A DNA stretch of 64,000 nucleotides from Megamerina dolium (GCA_963854835.1 OY978530.1:12610609-12674608), one strand, 5' to 3'; numbered from the stretch's first letter, positions 20,818-32,719 are shown. The notes: a model not told the origin generated them from the letters alone. Numbers and translations: made by a program.

Positions 20818-22937
20818 CAGTACAATCTCGATAATTCGGACACTTGCTAATCCGGACAACGCGGTAATCCGGACACCGGATTGCTTTCCATTGTTGACTC
20901 TGTAATACGGACACCTTGCTTTTTCGCTTACCTCAATAATCCGGACATTTATTTTTTCTTTGTCTTTTAAGCTTTTTTCTTCTGCTGTTTTTTTTTATTT
21001 GAATATGTTTGAATAAGTAAACAGCCGATTTCTATGGAAAACAGGAAATGTGTTTGTTCTCAGACAGGTGCAATAAAAAGTTGAAGAAAATTGTGTTAAC
21101 AAGTGGTTTTAGTTATTAAAGTTTATTACATTAAACATTAAAAATGCCACCAAGAGTGAAGAAAAAACATACTTTTTTAACAATTGACCAGAAAAAAGAA
21201 ATTCTGAACAAGTTAAATAGGGGAAAGACACTTCGTCAACTGGCAGTGGAGTACAATGTAGGCAAATCTACAATTTCTGACATAAAATTAAATGGTTTAA
21301 AGATTGATAAGTAGGTCTGTGAAATGGTTTCGAATACAAAAGTCATTAATTTGAATTTATTTATGTTTTTATTCAGTTACATTGCTAAGACAGAAAGCGG
21401 CCTTGGTAAACGCAAAACTATGCGATCTGCTGAATACCAACTGATGGAAGAACGTACAATTGGTTTGTAAACAGAAGGCAACAAAATGCACCAATTTCCT
21501 CTGAGATCATTAAAGAAAAAGCTAAATTATTCTGTACCGAAATATACGGACCAAACGTTGAATTTATGGCCAGCAACGGTTGGCTTAATAATTTCCGTTC
21601 ACGATATGGAATAAAATTTCTTAAAATATCTGGCGAGAAACTATCCAACGACCCAACTGCTGTACAACCTTTCATTGAAAAACTACGCAGAAAAATTTCA
21701 GAAATGGGCATTACATATTCTCAAGTATATAATGCAGATGAAACCGCTTTATTTTGGAGGAAGATGCCAGAAAAAACGCTTGCGTTGCATACTGAGAAAT
21801 CCGCTCCAGGACGTAGAATTGGTAAAGAAAGGGTCACCCTTATAGTTTGCTGCAATGCAACGGGAGAGCATAGACTGAAATTGCTGATGATCGGAAAAGC
21901 TAAAAATCCAAGGGCGTTTAAAAAAGTGAAGCTACCGTTAGAATACGCTAACACCAAAAATGCTTGGATGACTGAGCTATTGTTTAAGACCTGGTTTAAA
22001 AACTCTTTTGTCAAACAAGTAAAACGATACCTAAAGGAAAAAAATTTGCCATGCAAAGCACTTCTACTGCTAGACAATGCGACCTGCCACCCTCAATCGT
22101 TAGCAGACCTCGATAAGGACATCTGCGTTATGTTTTTGCCACCAAACTGCACGGCTCTTATCCAGTCTATGGATCAGAATGCGATTCGAATTTTGAAAAT
22201 GAATTATCGCAAAAGCTTTTTATCGCATATTTTGTCCAGTTCAGAAAACAGCCTTAGAGATTCTTTAAAGAAGTTTTCCTTGAAGGACGTTGCTTTTTTG
22301 ACAGCAAACGCATGGGATACGGTGGGTGAAGGTATCCTTAAGAAATGTTTCAACAAAATTTTGTATGGCGATGGATGGGATTCAGATGATGACCTCCCTC
22401 TTGCAATGTTACGCCCCAATAACTCAGCTGAAATAAATGACTTATTAGTCGAAATAGCACCAGACGTATATTTCGATGACGAGATTGATGAGTGGCTGAA
22501 TGACGACGCGGATAATCAAATTGAAGAAAACGATCTAGACAGCAGTACTCATGAAAGCCAAGATCCAAACAATGATGATGAAAACGAAGAACCAAAAACT
22601 CTACACTCTCAAGCTATATCTGCCTTTAACACGTGCATTAAATATGCAGAAGGGCAAGATTTCGCTGCTGGCGATATTTTGAAACTAGTCAGCCTAAGAG
22701 ATATTGCACACAAGAACAAAAATGACACAAAACTTCAAGAAAAAATTACAAATTTCTTTGAAAAACATTAAAAATGTGTATAAATCATAAAAAATAAAAT
22801 TTTAAAATATTAAAAATATGTTGTGCTTTATTTCAGTAGTAAATTTTTCGAGCCATTCTTGTATCTCGGTAATCCGGACATTTCGATATTTCGGACAAGG
22901 CTTGGTTTTAATTGTCCGGATTAACGAGATTATACTG
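20818..22937 (+). mobile_element. pogo/Tigger transposon, copy 1
   Basis: The 2120-bp element has inverted ends CAGTACAATCTCG (20818) and, read inward from 22937, CAGTATAATCTCG. It has TA flanks, and TCCGGACA-like words are repeated near both ends. It is nearly identical to the inverted copy at 28599-30717. Confidence 0.94.
21144..22771 (+). CDS. pogo/Tigger transposase (catalytic part open, upstream frameshift)
   Basis: Exon 1 (ATG 21144 to 21310) encodes a CENP-B-type helix-turn-helix (KKEILNKLNRGKTLRQLAVE). A 66-nt intron (21311-21376, GT...CAG) follows, joining to YIAKTESGLGK. Then the frame breaks at about 21460, where one T seems missing before W-F-V-N-R-R. The CENP-B second domain resumes, and from 21566 the frame is open for 401 codons. 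Counting from there, the DDE residues are D58 (Y-N-A-D-E-T), D170 (L-L-L-D-N-A) and D203 (Q-S-M-D-Q-N), a DD32D spacing. An acidic tail follows. The twin copy shares the upstream frameshift, so it predates the split. Confidence 0.85.
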
Positions 22938-23126
22938 TATAACCCATTGTAGCCAATGATAATCACGTTATGCATAGTATGTTGATGATCATTAATTAAC
23001 GGTTACAGCGATATTCATAAAGTAAATACACATATAGAATATCATAATAATAATAGTAATATTACTGAAACATTTGTAGTGAGTCAAAATGCATAAATTT
23101 GATGAGCATTATTTTGACTCACAACA

Positions 23127-23237
23127 CTAGATTCTGAGACAATATCTTCAAAACTGGTCCTACAATGAGGAGAACAACTCGCAGAACGTAGCCAACGGCT
23201 CCAAGTTACTCTTGTTTGGGTTTTGGGTCATAGGAAC
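23127..23237 (+). pseudogene. I-type LINE: middle of RNase H
   Basis: It reads DSETISSKLVLQ, a TGA, then GEQLAERSQRLQVTLVWVLGHRN, where the V-P-G-H motif with the conserved histidine has become V-L-G-H. It is cut by BEL-A at the GGAAC duplication (23233-23237). Confidence 0.82.
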
Positions 23238-23638
23238 TGTATGAGATTGGATGTGACGTCATCATTCTCGTGTATCGACTATGCCTATGTAACACTAAAA
23301 TCACCTCATTGTAGCGTTATACCATTTATTTGATCTACGTATGTCAACGACGTCATCAATTGCATTATGTATTAACATGCACCGTTAATACATCGTATGT
23401 TTAGAAATAACCAAACATTATGTATACATATATACATATTTATGTATACCTATTGAATTTCGTTTACCTAAAATGCATGTACATAGAAAATATCATTATT
23501 GGTACAGACAAGTACCGTTCATTGTAAGCATTGATCGAATAAAATGAATTGCTTCTTTTCAGTAAGAATTGAATCATCGTGTGTGCGAAATCATAAGTCG
23601 TTTTACTCTTGAACATTCGTAGTTTTTATTCTTATACA
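23238..23638 (+). repeat. 5' LTR of BEL-A
   Basis: 401 bp, almost identical to 37010-37406. Small differences include an extra ATAC unit in the TATACATATAT run near 23420 and single-base changes. Confidence 0.95.
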
Positions 23639-23713
23639 TTTTTTGATGCCTCCTGTGAGGAACGCGACCACCTGTCTTATATTTTATTCAAGTCTTTTTT
23701 TGATCAATGGCTT

Positions 23714-24027
23714 TGAATAAACGCTTTATTAAATAAATTATTACGCGATATATGTATGTAGACTATTGCAATGCGCGGAATGGCACGATCTCGATAGATG
23801 TTAAAGGACTGAATAGTATAGAAGATGGTAACATCGGTCGATCATAACACGAACCGCGAAAACCCAACATAAAAGGTGAATTTATGTGGAGAGTTGGGTT
23901 GCCATATGGTAAGTATGAAAGGTAAGGTAAGTATAACTTGGTTAAGGGGACGTAAGTGTACTTAATTCATTATATAAATTCTTCTTTCAGGGACTGACCA
24001 TATGGCTTGTCTAAAGGGATTTAGACA
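23714..24027 (-). repeat. 3' LTR of BEL-B
   Basis: 314 bp; nearly identical to 31502-31816. Single-base differences such as GTGG/GTAT near 23886 are visible. Confidence 0.93.
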
Positions 24028-24252
24028 TCGCGGCCCGCATGCACTGGTGCATTAATTGAGCGCGTCTCGTAGCCGTGACAGTGAGCCGATCGCGTCCTCG
24101 ATCGCTCGAGCTGTCCTTCGACGGACATTGGGAGTCGGTCGGTAGTTTAAACTACCTGTCGTGGCTCGACAAATTGGAAATCTGAATTAGCTCAAGGGCT
24201 TGAGCCAAAGTCTGATAGCGAAAAAAAAGAGATTTTTTTGGATATTACGATT
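24028..24252 (-). other. 3' untranslated stretch of BEL-B
   Basis: GC-rich sequence between the integrase stop and the 3' LTR, with short mirrored words (AGCTCAAGGGCTTGAGC near 24187). No coding signal. Confidence 0.45.
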
Positions 24253-26620
24253 TTACGCGAGCGGCAAAATACATAATTTTACTATGGTCCGCTTGAGAAC
24301 GCCCGATTTGGTCCGAATATCTGCGACACGAATGTGGCCGTCAGATCCTCGATACAAATGAGTGACGCGTCCGAGACTCCATTCGTTGGGGGGCAGCAGC
24401 TCATCCTTGATGACCACCAGTTGATCTACTTCCAGCTCCTTTTGAGGTTGTTGCCATTTGTAGCGTTTGTGCAGATCTTGTAGGTACTCAGTTTTCCATC
24501 TGCGGCTAAACGGGTGGTGAAGCGCCTTGAGTTTTTCCCATCGGTTTGTTAGGGATATATCTTCCGAGTTGGGTTCGGGCAAGGCCGTTAGTGGAGCACC
24601 TCGCAGGAAGTGACCTGGAGTTAGCGCTATCAGTTCGTTGGGATCTTGAGAGAGGGGAGACAATGGTCTAGAATTGATCACGGCTTCGATTCTACAGAGC
24701 AGAGTTGAAAACTCTTCGAAGCGGAATTTGTGATTGCCGGCAGTCTTTTTGAGATGAGCCTTAAAGCTTTTGACTGCCGACTCCCAGAGACCGCCCATGT
24801 GAGGCGCACTGCGAGGAATAAAAACCCAGTCAATACCTTGCGGAGAGTATTGGGCCAGAATATCTTTGGACACCTACTTAGAGAATTTGAGGAATGCTTT
24901 ACTCATGGCTCTTTGAGCTCCAACGAAAGTTGTACCATTATCTGACATGATTTTGCGGGGAAGGCCTCTTCTGCCAACGAATCTGGCGAATGCGGCGCGG
25001 AATGCCTTTGTAGAGAGATCAGAGCACAATTCCAAATGAATGGCCTTTGTGGAAAAGCATACAAATACAGCCACATACCCTTTGAGAAAGGCAGCAGTTC
25101 GAAGCGTAGATGCTTTAATTTGGAATGGACCTGCAAAATCAGCACCTGTGGTCGCGAAAGGTACCGACAAGGTACACCGTTCAGGCGGCAGAGCTGCCAT
25201 AATCTGTGATCGAACCTTTTGTTTGTGGATGGTATAAACTTTGCATAGAAATATGTATTTCCTTATTTGGGGCTTAAGACGAGGAATATAGAATTCTTGT
25301 CGAGCCATTCGGAACATGAGCCTTTGTTCTGCGTGTAGGAGCAGAGTATGGAAAAACTCGAGGTACAACACGCAAAATCGGGATTTTTCCGGAAGAATTA
25401 TGGGGTGGCGCTCACTATAACTAAGACCAGAATGAGCTAATCGACCATTTACTTTCATGAGATTTTCCTTGTCGAGAAAAGGATTTAAAGTCAGCAAAGA
25501 GCTTTTATTGCTGACTGCGGTTGAGCTGAGAAGAGCCTTCAGCTCTTTGGGAAAATATTGCCATTGGGCTAACGAAATTAGCCGGCTTTTTGCGAAACGA
25601 ATTTCGTCCTGCGAGAGTGAGGAATTCGAACTTGGAAAAGATTTTCGCAATTTAGAGAGTCCGTTATGGACAAAACGGAAAACGTAAGAAATCACACGTA
25701 GTGCCATTGAAAATGATGAGAACCGATCGAGAATGTCGGTATGGTCATCTAACGTTACTTTCCTTTGCTCGGGGGGCAAAGTACTGGAAAGTGTTGGTTT
25801 TGGCCAGGTTTCTTCGGGGTGATGAAGCCATGCAGGGCCATTCCACCAAAGAGTATTGGACACAAGATCTTGGGGCTTGCATCGCGTGTACCCAAATCAG
25901 CTGGATTTTCGCTGCTGATGACATGGCGCCAGATAGCATTTCCAACGTTTTGGAGTATCTGGGCTGTACGATTAGCGACGTACGTTTTCCATGTGTGAGG
26001 TGGTTTTTCCAGCCATGCGAGAACGATTTGAGAATCGGACCAGAAAAATATGTCTGAGAATTCGACATCTAAAGTTTCTTTAACGGACTTGGCTAGGTGC
26101 GAAAGTAAAACGGCGCCACACAATTCCAAACGTGGTATGCTGACCGTCTGCAGAGGTGCAAATTTTCCTTTAGCCACCAGTAAATGACAGGATATTTGAT
26201 TATTCATGTCCATTGATCGTATGTACAGGGCTGCACAATACGCTTTCTCTGAAGCGTCACAAAATCCATGAAGCTGGATTCGCTTCTTGGGAGAGAATTG
26301 TACCCATCGAGGGAGACCAATGGACGCAATGTTCTCCAGAAATACATTCCATTTGATGAGCGATCTGGGTTTCACGCATTCATCCCAGTCGGTGCCTTCT
26401 AACCAGAGCTCTTGGAGAAGCAGCTTGGCTTGAGTCATGATGGGCGAGAGCCATCCTGCCGGGTCAAAAAGTTTCGCAACGGCAGATAAAATTTGACGCT
26501 TGGTAGCAGCGGATGTTGTTTCGATGGGCGATATTTGCGAAATTGATTATAGGCTATGGTTCGGGAGTGACCAAGAGCCGTAAGAGCGGGAAAACTGGAT
26601 TTAAATGGAAGCCTGACCAC
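24253..26620 (-). pseudogene. BEL-B pol: RT remnant, RNase H and integrase
   Basis: From 26620 leftward there is an RT remnant (ALGHSRTIAYN), then after a frameshift MTQAKLLLQELWLEGTDWDE. RNase H (FCDASEKAYCAALYIRS; SDSQIVLAWLEKP) follows, then a second frameshift at about 25850 and integrase. The integrase has D in G-A-D-F-A-G-P-F, D in M-S-D-N-G-T-T-F and E in G-G-L-W-E-S-A-V, so all three catalytic residues survive. A single TAG at 24874-24876 splits the integrase. The YVDD part of RT is missing. Confidence 0.88.
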
Positions 26621-26764
26621 ATATCTTCCATCTGACCTACGAGATGTGGTCCTCTGATAGTAGTCTTCACAAGCTATATCTTCTTCCGATTCTTGAGCTA
26701 GCTGATTGACTTCTTCCTGTTCCCAAAACTTCCTTAGTTGAGAATTAAGAAGTTCATTAGAAAC

Positions 26765-28110
26765 TTAGGAGTGTTTGCTCTTGCAGTCCCGTTTATGGTG
26801 AGTAAAGGCCAGGCAGTTCTCACAGAGATTGTGTTCTCGAACAAGCCTCACTCTATCACGAACAACTAACTTTTTAAACCGCTCACAGGATTTAAGCGAA
26901 TGTGCGGCTTCGCAGATTGGACAAGAGAATGTCCAATTGCTTTCTGCAAAAAAGTTTTGGGTTTTGTTCTGAGGTCTGTTTTGTAGAAATCCTGATTTGT
27001 TTGGTTAGACGCAGTTGAGCATCTTCACAACTTCATACCTGAGAGTCAAGAATTCGTTCATCTGCTGCCATGTTGGAAGATCCTTGCGGGAACTTAGGGA
27101 TTGTTCCCAGAGAGCCAAGGAATCTAGGCAGTTTTGAACAGCAGATATGCACCAGGATCGGGTCCCAATTCTCTGTCGAGACGCCTTGAGAGGATAAGAC
27201 GGACAGAGAATTATTGATCGTGGTTTGCAATTTCTGAATTGCCTCGCTATTCTCGTAACTCACTTGAGGGAGGTTCAAGAGAGTTTTTATTTGCTTATCG
27301 ACCAGAATTCGCTTGTTTTCGAAGCGGGCCTTTAGCGCATTCCATGCCAATTCGAAATTTTCGTTGTTGAGCGCGTACTGCTTCACAATAGCTCCAGCTT
27401 TTCCTGCAGTTTTGTATCGGAGATTATACAGTTTTTGGGCAGAAGAGAGTTTAGGGTGGTTTATGTAAACCGCCGTAAACATGTCCCGGAAGGACGTCCA
27501 TTCTTCATACCCGCCGGAAAATGTTTCGGTATCACAAGTAGGAACAGTCAGGCAAATCGCGGAATTATTTGCCTGCTCTGTTGCAGAAATAGAGGTAATT
27601 TCTGCTTGTGATGGAATTTCCAATCTGGAGGCTGATTGAACTTCTAAGAGATCCGAAATCTGTGCTTTTATGGTGTGCACGCGCTCTTGGCAGAGTTCGA
27701 TTTTATTTCTCGCTGCCATTTTGAAATTACTGGGCATCTCGTCCTCATCCGTTAAACCTACTCTTCTAAACGTGGACTTGACTTGATCATAATAGCAGCT
27801 CAAGTCCTCGAGCTTAGCCTTCAGGAGAGAAGGTGTTAAGTCTTTAACCGGAATTGTTGAAAACTTCGTGCAGAAATGCACCAGGTTGTCCGCCTCGAAA
27901 ATTAACTCATTCATGGAGGGGTCATAAGCTCTTTTCCTAGGGGTTTTTTTTGTTTCGGATGGAACTTTTGGCATTTTTTCCACTGCGCCTTTTGGAATAG
28001 CTCCAGCTGACTCTGCCCTACGACCTTCAGAGGCAATTTCCTGCTTTTCTGGTGATTTCTCACTGGCATATTTGACCGAATCTATTAAGGTTTGTGGAGT
28101 GAAGAGAGTA
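26765..28110 (-). pseudogene. BEL-B gag with zinc knuckles
   Basis: The main open part, 27983-27033, is 316 codons and contains a coiled-coil-like N-terminus and the BEL gag block ETFSGGYEEWTSFRDMF. The frame extends upstream without a stop to about 28110, with no obvious ATG. Downstream, in another frame (26960-26790), lie CPICEAAHSLKSC and CENCLAFTHHKRDC, the nucleic-acid-binding knuckles. After these the sequence jumps to the RT start, so protease is deleted. Confidence 0.85.
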
Positions 28111-28139
28111 TCAAAAAATGCACCAAAATGCGCTGATCG

Positions 28140-28596
28140 ATTATGCGACGATATCGATATAGAGAAATGTATCGATCGATCGATAACAGAAATGTTATCG
28201 ATATAATGTGTAAATTAGAAAAATATATATATGAGAATATATATAAAGAAGAAATATGTATATATTTAAGGGAATATATATATACCGAAGAAAATATATA
28301 TAATAATATGTGTATAGATGTATATAGATATGTGGATATATAAAATTGAAACGAATTATGTATATATACCCGTGTATATATATACCAAAATGCAATATAT
28401 ATATGAAAATATATAAAGTGATGAAATTTGTGTATATATATGAGAATATATAGAGATGAAATGTGTATATATATAAGTGAAAATATATATGTGAATATAT
28501 AGAAATGAGTATATGATATATATGGGAATATATAAAAAATGTGTATATACGTATATATGAGAATATATAAAACGGTGTACATAATATATGTGAATA
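28140..28596. repeat. AT-rich minisatellite
   Basis: Irregular tandem units of the type TATATATGRGAATATATA-RAR, with many GAATATATA cores, fill the BEL-B leader. They continue for about 40 bases on the other side of pogo-2. The translated I-Y-I-Y frames are artefacts. Confidence 0.85.
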
Positions 28597-28598
28597 CA

Positions 28599-30717
28599 GT
28601 ATAATCTCGTTAATCCGGACAATTAAAAACCAAGCCTTGTCCGAAATATCGAAATGTCCGGATTACCGAGATACAAGAATGGCTCGAAAAATTTACTACT
28701 GAAATAAAGCACAACATATTTTTAATATTTTAAAATTTTATTTTTTATGATTTATACACATTTTTAATGTTTTTCAAAGAAATTTGTAATTTTTTCTTGA
28801 AGTTTTGTGTCATTTTTGTTCTTGTGTGCAATATCTCTTAGGCTGACTAGTTTCAAAATATCGCCAGCAGCGAAATCTTGCCCTTCTGCATATTTAATGC
28901 ACGTGTTAAAGGCAGATATAGCTTGAGAGTGTAGAGTTTTTGGTTCTTCGTTTTCATCATCATTGTTTGGATCTTGGCTTTCATGAGTACTGCTGTCTAG
29001 ATCGTTTTCTTCAATTTGATTATCCGCGTCGTCATTCAGCCACTCATCAATCTCGTCATCGAAATATACGTCTGGTGCTATTTCGACTAATAAGTCATTT
29101 ATTTCAGCTGAGTTATTGGGGCGTAACATTGCAAGAGGGAGGTCATCATCTGAATCCCATCCATCGCCATACAAAATTTTGTTGAAACATTTCTTAAGGA
29201 TACCTTCACCCACCGTATCCCATGCGTTTGCTGTCAAAAAAGCAACGTCCTTCAAGGAAAACTTCTTTAAAGAATCTCTAAGGCTGTTTTCTGAACTGGA
29301 CAAAATATGCGATAAAAAGCTTTTGCGATAATTCATTTTCAAAATTCGAATCGCATTCTGATCCATAGACTGGATAAGAGCCGTGCAGTTTGGTGGCAAA
29401 AACATAACGCAGATGTCCTTATCGAGGTCTGCTAACGATTGAGGGTGGCAGGTCGCATTGTCTAGCAGTAGAAGTGCTTTGCATGGCAAATTTTTTTCCT
29501 TTAGGTATCGTTTTACTTGTTTGACAAAAGAGTTTTTAAACCAGGTCTTAAACAATAGCTCAGTCATCCAAGCATTTTTGGTGTTAGCGTATTCTAACGG
29601 TAGCTTCACTTTTTTAAACGCCCTTGGATTTTAAGCTTTCCGATCATCATCAATTTCAGCCTATGCTCTCCCGTTGCATTGCAGCAAACTATAAGGGTGA
29701 CCCTTTCTTTACCAATTCTACGTCCTGGAGCGGATTTCTCAGTATGCAACGCAAGCGTTTTTTCTGGCATCTTCCTCCAAAATAAAGCGGTTTCATCTGC
29801 ATTATATACTTGAGAATATGTAATGCCCATTTCTGAAATTTTTCTGCGTAGTTTTTCAATGAAAGGTTGTACAGCAGTTGGGTCGTTGGATAGTTTCTCG
29901 CCAGATATTTTAAGAAATTTTATTCCATATCGTGAACGGAAATTATTAAGCCAACCGTTGCTGGCCATAAATTCAACGTTTGGTCCGTATATTTCGGTAC
30001 AGAATAATTTAGCTTTTTCTTTAATGATCTCAGAGGAAATTGGTGCATTTTGTTGCCTTCTGTTTACAAACCAATTGTACGTTCTTCCATCAGTTGGTAT
30101 TCAGCAGATCGCATAGTTTTGAGTTTACCAAGGCCGCTTTCTGTCTTAGCAATGTAACTGAATAAAAACATAAATAAATACAAATTAATGACTTTTGTAT
30201 TCGAAACCATTTCACAGACCTACTTATCAATCTTTAAACCATTTAATTTTATGTCAGAAATTGTAGATTTGCCTACATTGTACTCCACTGCCAGTTGACG
30301 AAGTGTCTTGCCCCTATTTAACTTGTTCAGAATTTCTTTTTTCTGGTCAATTGTTAAAAAAGTATGTTTTTTCTTCACTCTTGGTGGCATTTTTAATGTT
30401 TAATGTAATAAACTTTAATAACTAACACCACTTGTTAACACAATTTTCTTCAACTTTTTATTGCACCTGTCTGAGAACAAACACATTTCCTGTTTTCCAT
30501 AGAAATCGGCTGTTTACTTATTCAAACATATTCAAATAAAAAAAAAACAGCAGAAGAAAAAAGCTTAAAAGACAAAGAAAAAATAAATGTCCGGATTATT
30601 GAGGTAAGCGAAAAAGCAAGGTGTCCGTATTACAGAGTCAACAATGGAAAGCAATCCGGTGTCCGGATTACCGCGTTGTCCGGATTAGCAAGTGTCCGAA
30701 TTATCGAGATTGTACTG
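28599..30717 (-). mobile_element. pogo/Tigger transposon, copy 2 (inverted)
   Basis: 2119 bp, TA flanks at 28597-28598 and 30718-30719. It has the same ends and body as copy 1 but the opposite orientation, inserted in the AT minisatellite of BEL-B. Confidence 0.94.
28764..30390 (-). pseudogene. pogo/Tigger transposase, copy 2
   Basis: Same gene as at 21144-22771, with ATG at 30388-30390, the same intron and the same missing base before W-F-V-N-R-R. It has an additional one-base deletion near 29635: after M-M-I-G-K it reads L-K-I-Q-G instead of A-K-N-P-R. This splits the catalytic domain between the first and second aspartates, so this copy is certainly inactive. Confidence 0.92.
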
Positions 30718-30719
30718 TA

Positions 30720-31446
30720 TATGCGAATATATGAATATATAATATATTTTAAAAAATCAGAAATTTTATCCTTATCTGTTTGTTCGGCTGCTGGTGCTTA
30801 TGCTGATGATGCGCTGATGCCCCACTATACGATTGTTGTCGTTTGTAGATATATTTCGTTATTTAAGTATTTTGTAAAAAATAATAATTTTTGTAAAAAA
30901 AATTTTCTCGACGCATTCTAATGCAGTCCGCTTTTTATTTTCTTATTTATTTGTTTGTCTTGTTTTTTTTTTTTAATGTTATATGAATTTGCACTGTAAA
31001 TTTTTGTTGTTTTTTTCCTTTTTGAAGCAATGCACTTCTCTGGTAAGTATATGTTGTAAATTTGTTTGCTTGTATGTACACTTTTGTTATTTGAATCGTT
31101 ATTAGAATGTATTACTAGTTAGAATGTATATTGTCACTTAATGCACACAATTTTTACTTTTATTTATTTCATTGTTTGTACCACTCTAATGCAATATTCG
31201 TTATTCACTTATATACTCATACGTACATACAATTGAAATGATTTTCGATTTTCTTTTTGTCGAGACCGCTATTGTGGATATCTTATGCACTTATTTTCAT
31301 TTGTTTTGCTCACTTATGTATATTTATTATATTGACTTTGCTTTTAGCATATTTATATACTCTTGTTTATTTATTAAGATTCTTGCATTTGTTTCAATTT
31401 ACATATTTGACTAATCTCTCCTTGCATAGGAGCCGACACTTTTTTT
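30720..31446 (-). other. BEL-B leader, T-rich on the plus strand
   Basis: Non-coding sequence between the BEL-B primer-binding site and its gag, beyond the minisatellite. Long T runs occur near 30963 and 31010. No gene seen. Confidence 0.5.
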
Positions 31447-31461
31447 CAGTTCGAAGGACCA
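31447..31461 (-). other. Primer-binding site of BEL-B
   Basis: The minus strand reads TGGTCCTTCGAACTG directly after the 5' LTR. TGG is the complement of a tRNA CCA end. TGGTCCTTCGA fits my recollection of the 3' end of insect tRNA-Tyr. The same word follows the BEL-C 5' LTR. Confidence 0.75.
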
Positions 31462-31816
31462 TGAATAAACGCTTTATTAATTTTATATTTAAACGCTTTA
31501 ATGAATAAACGCTTTATTAAATAAATTATTACACGATATATGTATGTAGACTATTGCAATGCGCGGAATGGCACGATCTCGATAGATGTTAAAGGACCGA
31601 ATAGTATAGAAGATGGTAACATCGGTCGATCATAACACGAACCGCGAAAACCCAACATAAAAGGTGAATTTATGTATAGAGTTGGATTGCCATATGGTAA
31701 GTATGAAAGGTAAGGTAAGTATAACTTGGTTTAGGGGGACGTAAGTGTACTTAATTCATTATATAAATTCTTTTTTCAGGGACTGACCATATGGCTTGTC
31801 TAAAGGGATTTAGACA
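31462..31816 (-). repeat. 5' LTR of BEL-B (with 40-bp internal duplication)
   Basis: 355 bp against 314 bp in the 3' LTR. The extra length is a 40-bp repeat of the terminal GAATAAACGCTTTATT word at 31462-31501. Confidence 0.9.
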
Positions 31817-32719
31817 GGCTTCATTTAACTTACGTACCTCGGCACATGCTTCAATTGTGCGTCTGGGAAAAGAAATTCAGGAAGTAGGTTTCGAACCAGA
31901 TCAGGTGGAGTGTGAGGTTTTACTAAACCGAGCAAATCAACATTTTGATCGTTTCCTACAACATCATTTCGATCTGGTCGGTAAGGCTGAAGAAGCTGAA
32001 GTTACCGCACACGACGAGTTGCTTGCTTCAACAGAGAAGTATAGAGTTGAGAAGTGGAGTTGCACTCCACAATATGCGTCACATTACAACGCCGTTTAGC
32101 TCGCCGAAATACAGTGCAGGGCAAGATTTCGACAGTCAACCAAGTGGCTGACATGCGCCTGGATCCGGTATCAATTCCCCGATTTGACGGAAGGCCTACT
32201 AATTGGTTGGCTTTTAAAGATCTATTTGAAGCAATGGTTCACAAGCGATTAGACTTAGATCCAACTTACAAACTGAGCAAGCTTCGCAAATGTGTCGACC
32301 CAGAGGGTGTTCCGATGATTGGTGGATTGTATACTGGTGGCTATGAGGAACTGTGGACGAAATTTAAACGCCGCTACGACAATCATCGTTTATTGGCAGA
32401 TACGCATGTACAGAGCTTTCTTGATCTACCAGATAACCCAGCAGAAACTCCGACTGCCCTGCGAACCATAGTTGATTGCTTGCGTAATTCATTCCGTGCA
32501 CTTGCCGTAATGCAAGTTCCAGTGCAACACTGGGATGCAATCGCAGTCCCCGTACTTTTGTCGAAGCTACCTACAGCGACACGAAACGAATGGGGTATGA
32601 GTCTCGTAACTGTCCACATACCGAAGCTAGAAGACTTATTAAACTTTCTTGAGCGACGTGCCAACAACATAAACTCTACACCGCTATCCGTTAGCATGCA
32701 ATCGGGGTCGCGACGTTAA
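31817..32719 (+). pseudogene. BEL-A gag
   Basis: Joined to ATG 23707 across BEL-B, gag starts M-A-S-F-N-L-R-T-S-A-H. The frame is open to about 32099 and shifts near 32060-32090 into a second frame. That frame carries SIPRFDGRPTNWLAFKDLF, the conserved BEL gag block, and LDLPDNPAETPTALR, to the stop at 32717-32719. Gag would form the particle core. The frameshift makes it non-functional. Confidence 0.87.

Larger units (their letters stand above)
20073..23126. mobile_element. Solo-LTR-like insertion carrying pogo-1
   Basis: Flanked by CTAG at 20069-20072 and 23127-23130, a 4-bp duplication; deleting the block and one copy restores the LINE frame KAL-DSETIS. Without pogo-1 it is about 930 bp, begins TATTGT and ends ACAACA, has no coding frame, and contains TATA-like words (TTTATATAGCC near 20490, TATAAAAG near 20540). 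A solo LTR of a gypsy-type element is the simplest reading, unproven without an internal region. Confidence 0.6.
23714..31816 (-). mobile_element. BEL-B: internally deleted BEL/Pao retrotransposon inside BEL-A gag
   Basis: On the minus strand the LTRs begin TGTCTAAATC and end GTTTATTCA (31816-31462 and 24027-23714). The flanking GGCTT (23709-23713, 31817-31821) is an exact 5-bp target duplication. The primer-binding site starts with TGG directly after the 5' LTR. Gag and parts of pol follow on the minus strand. Protease and the core of RT are deleted. Its leader carries an AT minisatellite and the pogo-2 insertion. Confidence 0.93.

Noticed and set aside
23886..24000. An intron-like GTAAGT...TTTCAG pair between two ATG-containing segments, repeated at 31690-31785; first read as a duplicated spliced leader of BEL-A.
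   Set aside because: Both copies lie wholly inside 23714-24027 and 31462-31816, which are the two LTRs of minus-strand BEL-B, with TG...CA ends and a GGCTT target duplication.
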